NCBI GenBank assembly: GCA_947359465.1
Contig: OX375878.1
Location: 85,844,377 to 85,908,376, forward strand
From: Metellina segmentata
Lineage: Eukaryota; Arthropoda; Arachnida; Araneae; Tetragnathidae
DNA: 64,000 nucleotides
Direction of reading: 5' to 3'
A program made the position numbers and the translations under genes. Positions 1-10,290 of this stretch are shown here, in pieces. Positions within the stretch are counted from its first letter, which is position 1, and the number at the start of each line of letters is the position of its first letter. The notes under the pieces are model-generated. The model was not told the DNA's origin. It saw nothing but the letters and a program-made list of their open reading frames with translations, and did not search any database.

Positions 1-853
1 ATATTTTTGTTTAAAACATCTTAGCTTTAAAAAATATATTTGCTTTGTTATATCAGCTGTTTAATTTCTAATTATCAAGACCGTCATTTTATAAAAAATC
101 GTCACAGGAACTGCACTTTAGCCTGTGCACAGATTTTCCTTGTTAATTATAGCCATTGAAGAGATAGGTGTGTAGGAAAGGTAAAATGTTCTGTGGAAGA
201 AAAAAATAAATGAGGGGCAATGTTTTCAAATTTGAGAAAGATAAACAAGATGAAAATTTTTAATATGCTTTGTATGTAAATAATGTATGGAATAAAAATT
301 ATAAATCGTAATTATAAATCTAACAAGATATGTTCAGCATTTGTTAAAGCCAAATTCTTCCTTTAAAAAATTACATTTTAACCTCCTTCATTAATTCTTC
401 TGTAAGCTAATGGATAAAAATAATTTTGATTATCTAAGATGTTTAGCCATCTAGAGAAAAATTTGAGTCAGACTGAAAAAAAAAATCAAAAATTTCTCCT
501 CCTATTCAAATTTTAATGGTGGACTCTATTCACTTTTTTACTATTATAACAAAGTCTTTAAACAGCACAAATGTTTTATAACTAATTCTAAACAGTTAGC
601 TTAGAAATATGTTAAAATAACCACAACCTACTCTTAATTTCATATTTAGTTTTTTCTTATTTTATTGTGTTAGAACTTATGTTCAGTTAACTGTTATATT
701 AATTTATTAAAAAAAAATGAATTGATGGCTGGGTTGTGAGGTACGATCAGATTTGGAATTTTTTAATTATATTATTTATTTTTGTATTTGTTAACTAACT
801 TGCTAAAAACTGAAAATTACTCTATTCATAGTTTTCAATATTTGTTTTTTCAG
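1..853 (+). other. Intron of the PAK1IP1-like gene (partial)
   Basis: AT-rich non-coding sequence ending in a T-rich tract and CAG acceptor at 851-853, directly before the first recognisable exon. No open reading frame with protein-like composition and no repeat was recognised. The upstream exons lie outside the window. Confidence 0.6.
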
Positions 854-951
854 GATGACATATTAGTTGTTGGCGGAGAAAGTGAAAATATCCGTATGTA
901 TGATCTTAAATCCGGGAATATAGTTTCAGATTTCAAAGCACATGACTGCAG
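854..951 (+). CDS. PAK1IP1: PAK1IP1/MAK11-like WD40 protein, internal exon
   Basis: This exon is flanked by a CAG acceptor (851-853) and a GTAACT donor (952). It reads DDILVVGGESENIRMYDLKS and then GNIVSDFKAHDC, ending in the first two bases of an Arg codon completed by the exon at 1368. The pattern of hydrophobic strand, GG/GE turn, R-x-Y/W-D-L and a closing GH/AH-D is a WD40 blade. The sequence resembles the penultimate blade of PAK1IP1 (yeast Mak11), a nucleolar beta-propeller needed for 60S ribosome assembly and reported in animals to bind PAK1. Assignment rests on this blade, the next one and the short C-terminal motif at 4108-4188. Most of the propeller lies upstream of the window. Another WD40 protein is possible but less likely. 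Confidence 0.75.
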
Positions 952-1367
952 GTAACTTTTATTTAATTATTATATAATTTTTTTGGTGTTTTTACTTTGT
1001 TATGTACAACCAAGAAGTCTAAATATTTATAATTTATATATATATAATTCGTTAATTGCCGCTTCTAGTTATTCATGTTAAAATAGTCTCTGTGCTATTA
1101 TTCATGCTTAGAAAATTGTTTTAATTAAGGCAGTTTTAAGAAACTAATTTTACTAACATATTTTATGAAATTATATTTTAATAAAATAAACATGCTAACA
1201 CTTAAGGGACACATAAATGTTATAAAACTTTCCATGAAAAAATCCTCATATAAATATATGTAAACCAGTTGGAGTATGCTTCTATTTATTTTGGCAATAA
1301 TTTTAGACACTTAATTTCTTAGTCTAAAATTAAGCAATTTGTTGTAAACAATATCTTTTCATTTTAG

Positions 1368-1467
1368 AATAAAGGCGATATGCTGTGTATCTGCTAGTGA
1401 AGAAACATTTTTAGTTTCAGCATCTAGTGATGGCTGCATTAAAGTATGGCATATGGACTTGTCTCAG
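1368..1467 (+). CDS. PAK1IP1: PAK1IP1/MAK11-like WD40 protein, last-blade exon
   Basis: The exon begins after TTTTAG (1366-1367), completes the split Arg codon and ends CAG|GTAAAT at 1467. It encodes IKAICCVSASEETFLVSASS and then DGCIKVWHMDLSQ, a classical WD blade (LVSASSDGxIKVW) equal to the final blade of PAK1IP1. Both splice phases fit: phase 2 on entry, phase 0 on exit. There is no stop or frameshift, so the gene appears intact here. Confidence 0.8.
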
Positions 1468-4107
1468 GTAAATTGTACTAAAATGAACCAAAGAAATAAT
1501 GAAACGCAGGTAGTTTATTATTTTTTTGGTTTACAATTTTCTTTATTTATGCATCCCATAATAAGGTCTGCCCTTGCGAAAACACTTGTGAAATGACATA
1601 AATTCTTAAAAATAGGTAGTTTACTCTAAAATTTTATTTTAGTTGCCTGGATACAAAACGATTAGGCTAAAATACGAAATGTGCTAATTAAGTATGAAAC
1701 CAACATTAAAGAACTCTCCAAAAATTTATATTTTGATAGTAAAAAATCTAAATATTTTCTTTATATGCAATTTTAATTTCTAACACTCAGAATTTTTCAG
1801 AAACACTTCCGTCAATTGCATATACGAAAGTTGAACAGAAGTATTCATATTGAAAAACAATTTTATCAGAGCAAAATACACAATAAAGCAAAAATGAACT
1901 ATTTTTCTGATTAAGTTAATGCACCTTTAAAATGTTAATTGATTTCATCATACTTAATTTTAAGTTACATTTTTGTTTAGTATGTTTAGGATGTTAGTTG
2001 TTAATGTTTTCATTGGAGCACTATTCAAACCAGTTTTGAGAACATGGAGCAATCTTATGTGTAATATAGAATATGAAGAATTTAGAAAACGTATAATGAG
2101 TGTTTTGTATATTATATTTGATCAATGTAGAGCACTTTCCAACACATTTTGGAGCAGATATAAATCAAACTTTTGATTTAAAAAAAATGCTACACAACTA
2201 AATATTTTGTCCATTAAATTCAAATTTAATCATATGAATGCATCACTGTGAAACCACTCCCATATTTTAATATAAACTCAATAACTACTTTGGTGTTATA
2301 TAATTTTTCACATTCCAGAATTCTTGGAAAGCCGTGGTCTTAATGATCTGATCAGAAAAAGTAGAATATTGTATCATTTATATTTTGTTAGCCCTAGCGT
2401 TGCTCAGATAGAATTGGTTAAATGTTGATTGTAGTGATCAGAATAACCACTTTCTAGTAAAGATGTAGTATCTGAGGCATGTATGTTGCCAAATGAAGAT
2501 GGCGGCCATCTTGGCGATTCAATTTGTTATATATGGAAGTGAAAATGAAGAATGCACAAATGACCCAAATGTGACATCATCATATATCGTACGAAAATTA
2601 AATATTTTTTCATCCTTGCACATATTTCTTGTTTTTTTTTTTTTAATGCATCAACATATTTGCTACCTTTATTTTTGTTGATTTTATGTCGCATGCTTAA
2701 CTTTTTGAGGCCAGTGTACTTTGTTTCTGATAATAATCTATATGCATAAAAAAAAAAGCACAATAAGTGCTGCCAGCCTTCAATTAAATGGTTCACGCAT
2801 CCTTGTATTTGTAAGATTTCTAAAATATTACTAAAGAAATTCAAGAGACTAAACATTGCTAAATCTTTTGCTTTTCATAATTAGTTTAATGTCTGTCACA
2901 TTTTTTGTTAACAAAGTATAAATTAATAGGATAAAATTTCAATTATATTTGGAAAATTCCTGTATAGGGCTAAAATTTTAATTTTATTTACTTCCAACTG
3001 TAAAGGTTTATATACTGTCATAGAATTATGTAAAAATTCATTTACACCTCCAATATCTGATATCAGCAAGCAAACTGCCATAAACATTCAAAATTTGTTT
3101 TGGCTATACATATTTCAACTTCACAGTGAAACTTTTCATAACAAACACAACAAATTATCTTAAAGTAACTTAATGCTGAATAAAATTTAAAAACATGAAA
3201 TATATTTTTGAAATAAAATTATTTACAGACTCCTCACGTCATAATACTTTTAACAAATAAAACCTCTTTCGCATGTGATGTTTGTTGCACATGTTTTGCT
3301 CTCAGCAAATCAAAGCATTGAATTTACTCTCTTAATGACTTGTTATCAAACTGGAGTATTAAGTGTAATTAAGTTGACTTTACCTCTAATATTTGCTCTG
3401 TTAATTTTTAAAGTACAATTACACTAATCTCCAAGTTCAAATGCTTATGACTAAGATGTTGGTTTTAATTGCATAGTATTTATATTCATGACTGCCCTAA
3501 TGTATATTTTAATTTTTAAGCATCTTATTTGTTAACGGACAAGAAATAGGAACTGTTTTCATAGCATTTAAATATTTTTATGATAAAATTTAAGTGTTAA
3601 ATCCCATTAAGTAATTTGTTGCGACACAGGTTCATTTCCTGTAACTATCCCTTGCTGTATTTCTTCCTTAGCAAAACTTTTCTTGCATGTGTATGACTAT
3701 TACATTGTCTACTTTGTGTTTAGCACAGCTTGGTAAATTATGGATCTTGCACCATAAAAACAATCCATCCAGTGATTTCCCATAACACTTAAGCAAAATA
3801 TCAATCAGCGATATAGATTTAGCAAAGGACTCTTTATCCCTTTTATGTGCAATTTTTTTTAGATAAAATATAAATTAAGTTCATTACAAAATGTTTTAAT
3901 CAGCTATGCATTTAGAATTTTCCAAATATATTGTACTTTTCATTATGCTTCACACATTTTTTCATTGAATAACTACTCCTGTTGGTAGCTAGGACATATG
4001 ATTGATTGAGAGTGGCACCCATTAGTCATGCATTAAAAACTGCAGGTTGTGGTATAAGTGTTCCAGCTAATTAGATTGTAAATACTTTCTTAATTATTTT
4101 CTCTTAG
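1468..4107 (+). other. 2.6-kb intron of the PAK1IP1-like gene
   Basis: Bounded by GTAAAT (1468) and TTCTCTTAG (4107). AT-rich. Open frames at 1973-2176 and 2493-2856 look like chance frames with low-complexity translations. No transposon ends were recognised. Confidence 0.6.
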
Positions 4108-4188
4108 GTTGATTCAAAACCACGTAAAGTTGCCAAAATCAAAACAGGAAGCCGACCAACTTGCATGATAGTTATGCAGAAAAGTTGA
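4108..4188 (+). CDS. PAK1IP1: PAK1IP1/MAK11-like protein, terminal coding exon
   Basis: After the acceptor at 4106-4107 the frame (phase 0) reads VDSKPRKVAKIKTGSRPTCM and then IVMQKS, with TGA at 4186-4188. The K-I-K-T-G-S-R-P-T-C segment fits the conserved post-propeller motif of PAK1IP1 (vertebrate form roughly N-T-x-A-R-L-T-C-L). Vertebrate PAK1IP1 continues for a long Lys-rich tail. Here the protein stops six residues after the T-C-M, so the basic nucleolar tail is absent or encoded by an alternative splice not visible here. A good donor (ATG|GTACGT at 4203) sits 14 bases after the stop codon. Confidence 0.7.
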   Translation, partial: VDSKPRKVAKIKTGSRPTCMIVMQKS

Positions 4189-4814
4189 AAGCAAATGGAA
4201 TGGTACGTGTGAAAGTGTGCTATGTATGTTAGCTCTTTCATCTACTTAAATCAGACTAGAATACTCAATGTCAATTCTAATTGCATCACATTTACAGTCA
4301 TTTATTTCGTTTGAACTGCACCAAACATCCATCTAGGAGTATTTAGGTATGTTTAAAAGTGATTACTTGTGGAATTTGCCAATGAAAGTTATGCAGAATT
4401 TATATAAAAAATGTTCACCCTTGGTAGTCTGCAAAATATACATTTAAAATACAATGAAATTTGGATTTCAAATACATTCTACATTTGTATATTCCTTACA
4501 ACTTTCATATGCCAAAAACAAACTCATTTCTAATACATCTTGTAATCCTATGTGATATTTTCCAGTAGTAATGCATATTTACAATGTTTGGAATTTTGTC
4601 ACATAAATCATGAAAACACAATTGCATTTAAGCAATTTTTAAATTGGGTTTGAAAGAAGTGGCCCTAAAAGCAAATGTTTACCTCAGCTTCGAAAGCAAT
4701 TATTTTAACTACATACTGTTGAGAAGAAAGTTGACAATACTATTTATTTTCTACTGTGTGTAATTATGAAAGTTCTTTAAATGTGTATGTTGTAATGTAT
4801 GTTTAATATATATA

Positions 4815-6657
4815 CACTGAAGTGCCTAAAGTCTCATGTAGGGTCTACTTTAGCTCAGCACAGTAGAGCAACTCGATGTGGCATGGACTCAACTAGTTGG
4901 TGGAAGTCACTAGAATAGTTGTCCAGCCAGTCTTGACAGCCACCCATATTACTCATGGTTGTGGCGCAAAAATGGCTCTTTTAATCATATCCCAGCTATG
5001 CTCCACAGGGTTCATGTCTGGTGATAAAGGCTAGAATGCTCCTCATACCAATTGAGAACAACATAGGCCCAGTGACACAAAGCATTATCATCCTGGAACA
5101 TCCCATCATTATTGGGGTAAGAGAAATCTATAAAGGGCTACAAATGGTCACCAAGCAGCTGAACATAGCAATTTTCTGTCAATGACCAGTTCATTTGCCA
5201 AAAAGAGGACCCAATTCATTCCAAGCAAATGCTCCCCACATCATTTTGAAACCATCACCAGCTTGCATAATGCCTTGTTGACAAGTTGGATCCATAACCT
5301 TGTGGGGTTTGCATCACTCCCAAACTCAATCATCAGCTTGTACCAACTGGAAACTTGACTCGTCTACCTTCTAGTCATCTAGGGTCAAATGCATTTGTTT
5401 GTGAGCCCGGGTACAGCACTGAAGCCGATGAGGTGCTGTGAATAAAGGCGGTCTCCAGCTTCCATATCTTATCAACGCTACATTTTGTTGAGCTGACCTC
5501 AAGCTTTGGTTTCCTAAGAAAGTGGAGCCGTTATCTAACAGCCGTGATATGTCATGATGCCGCGGGCATAACTAAACGGCCGTCTAAACAAAAATCCAAG
5601 GTGTCAACTTAGGCGGACAGAATACGTTGGAGAATGGGCAACACATACGGCTGTCGTGGTTTATTTTATTCGAGAAACAAAACAAAGTGGTTTTTTATTC
5701 TCTAGTTCAAAGTTCCTAACTTCGGGATCGTTGAAGGTAGAGTGAAAATTTCAAGATTTCAAATCAGCGTAAATTTCTACGCCAGATCGATATCAAAAAC
5801 AGTTTTATTATTCAATTATTTACCATTTGATTATTTAATTATGCATTAAATAATTAATTATTTATTCAAAGAAAATCACATTTAAGGTATCGATCTGGTG
5901 TCAAATTTTCCGCAGATTTCGAATCCGTTGAAATTTTTATTCTGTGTATAACGATCCCGATTTTACAAAAACGAATTATTCAATGGAAGTCAAAAATGTT
6001 TATTTATATTGCTCCTCTTGGCTGGAATCGCTTGGAGCAGGAAATGAAATCTGGACGCTACAAGAGAAAAAACGTTCTCCAACTGTTTGAGACCGCTATG
6101 ACGACAGTCATGGAAATGGCGGCTCCGATCATTTTCGTTACGCTCACAAACAACGCTCTCTAGGAAACCAACACCATGTGTTAGTATAAACAACGTTTTA
6201 GTGACATCACCCACCGATACATCACGGCTACGCTTTCTTAGGAAACCGAAGCTTCACAGGCTCCTCTAGTGCGTCCCTCATTGAATGTGGCAGTCGAGCG
6301 TTATGTCATTTGCTTGTTAAGACGCTTCTGCTCAGACTTTGCTGGTCTCGATCATTCAGCAGACGTGGACGGTCACTGCACTGTCCCTTGTGGAAGGTGA
6401 AGCTTTCCATGAGATACTCTTAAATACATCCTTGACAATGCATAGCAAGAAATCTTAAAAGTCAATTTACAACATGCTATGCCCCATGTATTGAGCTCAA
6501 ACTCGTCAGGTAGCCATTATCACATTAAACATTTTACAAGATGCTCTAGAGTCCAAGAGACAGCACTGATAACCATGACTTTTTATACTTTCAACGCAAT
6601 GCAAGCACCACTTGTAAATTTCCATACTGCTATTCCATGGCTTTTGGCATGTCAGTG
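4815..6657 (-). mobile_element. Tc1-like transposon remnant, split by a foldback element
   Basis: Imperfect terminal inverted repeats CACTGAAGTGCC (4815) and the reverse complement of GGCATGTCAGTG (to 6657) lie next to TA-rich flanks, as for Tc1/mariner. Minus-strand translation of about 4840-5110 gives Tc1 transposase signatures: an F-Q-D-D-N-A block around 5080-5100 (second catalytic Asp region), a stretch resembling the N-P-I-E-H-L-W third-acid block near 4990-5030, and the terminal S-M-P-x-R motif near 4870-4885. Stops and frameshifts make it inactive. The element is interrupted at 5501-6254 by a separate foldback insertion, so this Tc1 copy is the older of the two. Confidence 0.7.
5501..6254. 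mobile_element. Foldback-type DNA element, copy A
   Basis: The ends are inverted repeats beginning AAGCTTTGGTTTCCTAAGAA (5501) and AAGCTTCGGTTTCCTAAGAA (reverse complement, ending 6254). Inside, two diverged arms are arranged head to head around an AT-rich centre (about 5815-5880). Each arm carries the module 'gatcgat...aaatttgacaccag'. It encodes no recognisable transposase. A 74-codon minus-strand frame (5990-6214) is shared with copy B at 18125-18349 but looks non-coding. Related copies lie at 18071-18830 (opposite orientation) and 19171-19570. The family is not recognised; a non-autonomous cut-and-paste element is likely. Confidence 0.7.
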
Positions 6658-7309
6658 TGTATATATATGATACTTACAAATTATTAAGTTTCTGAATATA
6701 ACTCTCACAACAAATAAGTCCTTTGAGATTCCCCTTTTTATCAGCTAGTGTTGTCTCAGATATGGTCAATACAGCTTATCACCTACTTTGACCACCTGGC
6801 TAACCTTGGCTTCAAACGGACCCGCTCACTTGAAATGTTTGTCTCTTCCTTTAAGATTGCTGGTGCTAGAACAACTTTCTGTCAATGAACGTTTTTGATT
6901 AGATCCCAAGGTTCAATAATATTTTAGTCCTTCACTCAAGCAGGTTCATTTTTTCATAAGCCCCTTAAAATAAGGAGTTCAAAGTCGTCCCAAACACTAT
7001 ACTCTCAATGAACCCTTTCATTTATGTCATCTATTAAAGAGTTAAATAAACAATTTTTATGGAATTTTCTACCTCCACATATGAACACAACACACTACCC
7101 TATTCTTACACTCAGCCCTATTACATGATTGAATGCTTTACACCACTCCTGTCAATGGCAGTATATAAATTTACATATTAAAAACTTGGAATTTGCACCA
7201 AAATGTATGAAGACTATTTGAAATTTCACTTCTAAATCATTTTACATAGGAATTTAAATTTAAGCTTTTTTACTTGTATTTACTAATTATGCTTATTTTT
7301 TCTTTCCAG

Positions 7310-7390
7310 ATAGCTTTTATTGTTTGGATCTTGTTTTGCATTGAGAAATTGGCTGTATATCTTGTAAATAAATCCACTTAAAAGTTTTTC
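7310..7390 (+). other. Probable final 3'UTR exon with polyadenylation signal
   Basis: Starts after the TCTTTCCAG acceptor and holds AATAAA at 7367-7372, about 20 bases before a plausible cleavage site. It would terminate the PAK1IP1-like transcript. Inferred from signals only. Confidence 0.4.
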
Positions 7391-10290
7391 CAGTTACTAA
7401 TATTACAGTAAAAATTATATACTTTCTGTGGTATGCTATTCCACAACTGAATTTTCATTTTAGTCATAATTTAAACATTTTTGTAGAAAATAGGCTTTAT
7501 GTTCCAATGGAAAATTCATAAGTGTATCCAGCTTTTATTTTTAATCTTATTTTATTGTAATTGCTGAATATTAATTCCATTCAGTTTAAATTTGAATTAA
7601 GTCCAGTAAAGTATCTATTAATAGAAATCGACTAAAATGAAATTCATATAAATATTTAATTTTCACATTCAAAACAAAAATGTTCAATAGGAATACAGAA
7701 TATTTTTTAATTTGTTTTCAAACGAAGATTTCAAACTGATTTTGTTACCTTCAACAATCTATCGCATTAGAAAGAAAAATATAAAGTTATAGTTAACATA
7801 TTCCCACAGCAAATAAATATGTACACAGAATATTCAAACTAAGCATTATTTCTCTAAAACATTTTGAAAATGTAAAATATTGTAGAAATATAACAAAACT
7901 TCAAGTCATTACAATTGTTGAATATATAATTGTGCAAATAGTCAATCTATATTTTGCAACAGAAGAAAAAATACAAATAGATTTCATAATAAACTAAATA
8001 GTTGTAAAAACTTATAAAATATCATGCAAGGAAGGTTTGTAAATAAAATTTAACACAAATTTGTCCTGCTTGTGAATTTGAATGTGTTTCTCAAACTACA
8101 CCAGAGACAATAAAAAATGTCATCTTCCTCCATCTTATATTAGTCATCATCTGCTTTTATAGCAAACAAGCATACCTACATGAATTGTAATTAGTGTTGA
8201 TATATTAATTTTAGTCCACAAATTTAGAAACATCAATCTACGCAGTATAATAAATTATATTTTATGCTTAGATTCAGCTTACTTTAAAAAAAATTTATAT
8301 ATGTCATAAAATACCTCTTATGGGTATGTGCAGCATACCTTTAAATGAGTTACTGCTTCTATGAACACACATGTAATAAATACTTTATACAATTTTCAAA
8401 ATGAAATTATAATTCTGCTATAAAACACATTTATGCAGTGTGAGTCTTTATAAACACTGGTTACATTAGAGGTGATAGTTTAAATGCATCAAGCTCTGTT
8501 GTATTTCCAGTTGAAGAAAAAATATGTATTAAATATTTAGGTCATTCAAAAATGTTTTTAAAAAACGAATTTAGGGGAAACATTATATATACATAAATAT
8601 ATATTTTCAGACAACAGTAAAGCACAGTAGTGAAGGCATATGAATAATTGCAAAATGTAGATTTGTAATATAAAATATAATTATCACAATAGCTTTCTAA
8701 TGGAATTGAATTTAAAACCTCTTGAATATTTATTGTAACTATTAACCTTCAAGAAACCTCCAATACTAGCACAAGAACTATCAAGAATTCATATTAGTTT
8801 TACTGTCAGAAAGCAATTTAGGAAAAGTTAACCCACTTTCAGCTACTGTTATGATTGGCTGGAAATAGTTGGCGTTTCTTATATTTCAACATTTTAAATG
8901 GAAATGTATGCAAATGCATTTTCTTCATCTGGCTTCCAGATTCCATTGTTTTATGCCCTACACTGAAGCCAATCTATGCATGTATAATTTGTATCAGTTC
9001 AAAAAAATTTCCCTGCTAAAGAAAGTTCTGATTTTGTTTTGGCTATTAAGCTTTGAATGTGAGCACTAACTTAGGTCTCCTTTGGCTGTCAGCCGAACAA
9101 TACATTTAATTTCTAGACTGCTTATTCTGCTCTTTCACTATGTAAATAAATATGTTGGGCTTTCATGAAATGTTAACTCTTGTGAGTCGGTGATTCAAGT
9201 AACAATTCCCACAAATTGCTTTGCAACGAAAAAGTAATCTTTTAGTTCAATTCCTTCCATCATATCCAACAAAGCATTTTAGGTAGTATAAATTAGATAT
9301 TTTAGTCTTGTTTGTGTTTGAAGATAAATTTAATGGAATCAATAAATTTTATCAGTTGAAGTAGAGTTTTAATTAAGTGTTAATTACACTTTCCTTTGGA
9401 CAAATGCAAGGGTCAGAAAAGAATGAAAGATTCAATTATAATAGAACTACATTTTAAAATGAATTCTGAGAACAGGATGTTGAGCAAACTACAGATTTGA
9501 TGAAAATAAAACTAACAATTTTGTTCATTTCTTTAGCACTGAATTTGTCAAAAAAAATTTTGAGTTCAATAGAAAATATGGATAAATAAGATATCCATTT
9601 TTGCAAAAATTGGGACCAATCTTTATAGAATGGTAACAAGACAATAGGCTTCAAATCTTGATTTAAAGAAATTAAAGGGAAAAAATGTGATATAATTTTT
9701 TTCAATAACAAACAAAACATAATATAAGGCAAGAACATTAACACTAGGTGGACTAAGAAAATGTTATATCTATAGATGACAATTGCAGTCAAAAGGAAGA
9801 ATTCGCAAGTATGGTCAGTACAAGTTGACAATTATTACATCATGTAACTAATACTCACAAATACATGAGATAATACAACCAACTTGATTGTGTGCCGTTT
9901 CCTTTATAAGGCATCAGGTGCTTTCGTTTTTTTAAATTTAACCAAAAAGGCCAGACTTGGAAGATACTGCCTTTTTGATTAGGATGGCAGCCTGAAGGTC
10001 ACAAGTTCAAGGTGCCTTAAAATATTGCCAATAAAATGAAGGTTAATCACAATCTTTGATAAACTTATACAAGTTTTGAGCTGCAAATTAAAATCAATTT
10101 AGTAGTAAGTTCTGCAAACTATTAATTGCCATTAACAAAATGATTGGGGAATTGTTTATGTTTCTCTGGTAAGTAATGCATTTATCCATATGCCTTTTAA
10201 ATACTAAGCATACTCATTGAAATATTGCAAGTACGCTTTTGTAAGAGTCGACAACAGAAGAATTTCCAGTTTTAGGATAAAATGTTTTGA
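7391..10290. other. Intergenic region between convergent genes
   Basis: AT-rich sequence between the two host genes. It should contain the 3'UTR of the RBM5/10 gene at its right side, but no clear minus-strand AATAAA was found close to 10291. The minus-strand open frame at 9454-9831 (125 codons) is hydrophobic and low in complexity and has no recognised similarity. No transposon ends noted. Confidence 0.5.

Larger units (their letters stand above)
4203..7309 (+). other. Probable 3'UTR intron of the PAK1IP1-like gene
   Basis: Donor GTACGT at 4203, a near-consensus branch site TACTAAT at 7281-7287 and acceptor TCTTTCCAG ending at 7309 define a plausible 3.1-kb intron wholly downstream of the stop codon. 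The stop-to-junction distance is under 50 nt, so nonsense-mediated decay would not be expected. It contains the Tc1-like element at 4815-6657. The splice sites are seen. Their use is inferred. Confidence 0.45.

Noticed and set aside
2493..2856. Overlapping open frames on both strands in the PAK1IP1 intron
   Set aside because: Low-complexity, Lys/Phe/Ile-rich chance translations bounded by introns of a plausible spliced gene.
5990..6214. 74-codon frame conserved between foldback copies (also 18125-18349)
   Set aside because: Conservation follows from copies of one element. The peptide has no transposase features and the frame spans subterminal sequence.
9454..9831. 125-codon minus-strand open frame
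   Set aside because: Hydrophobic low-complexity translation of AT-rich DNA with no recognised motifs, neighbours or splice context.
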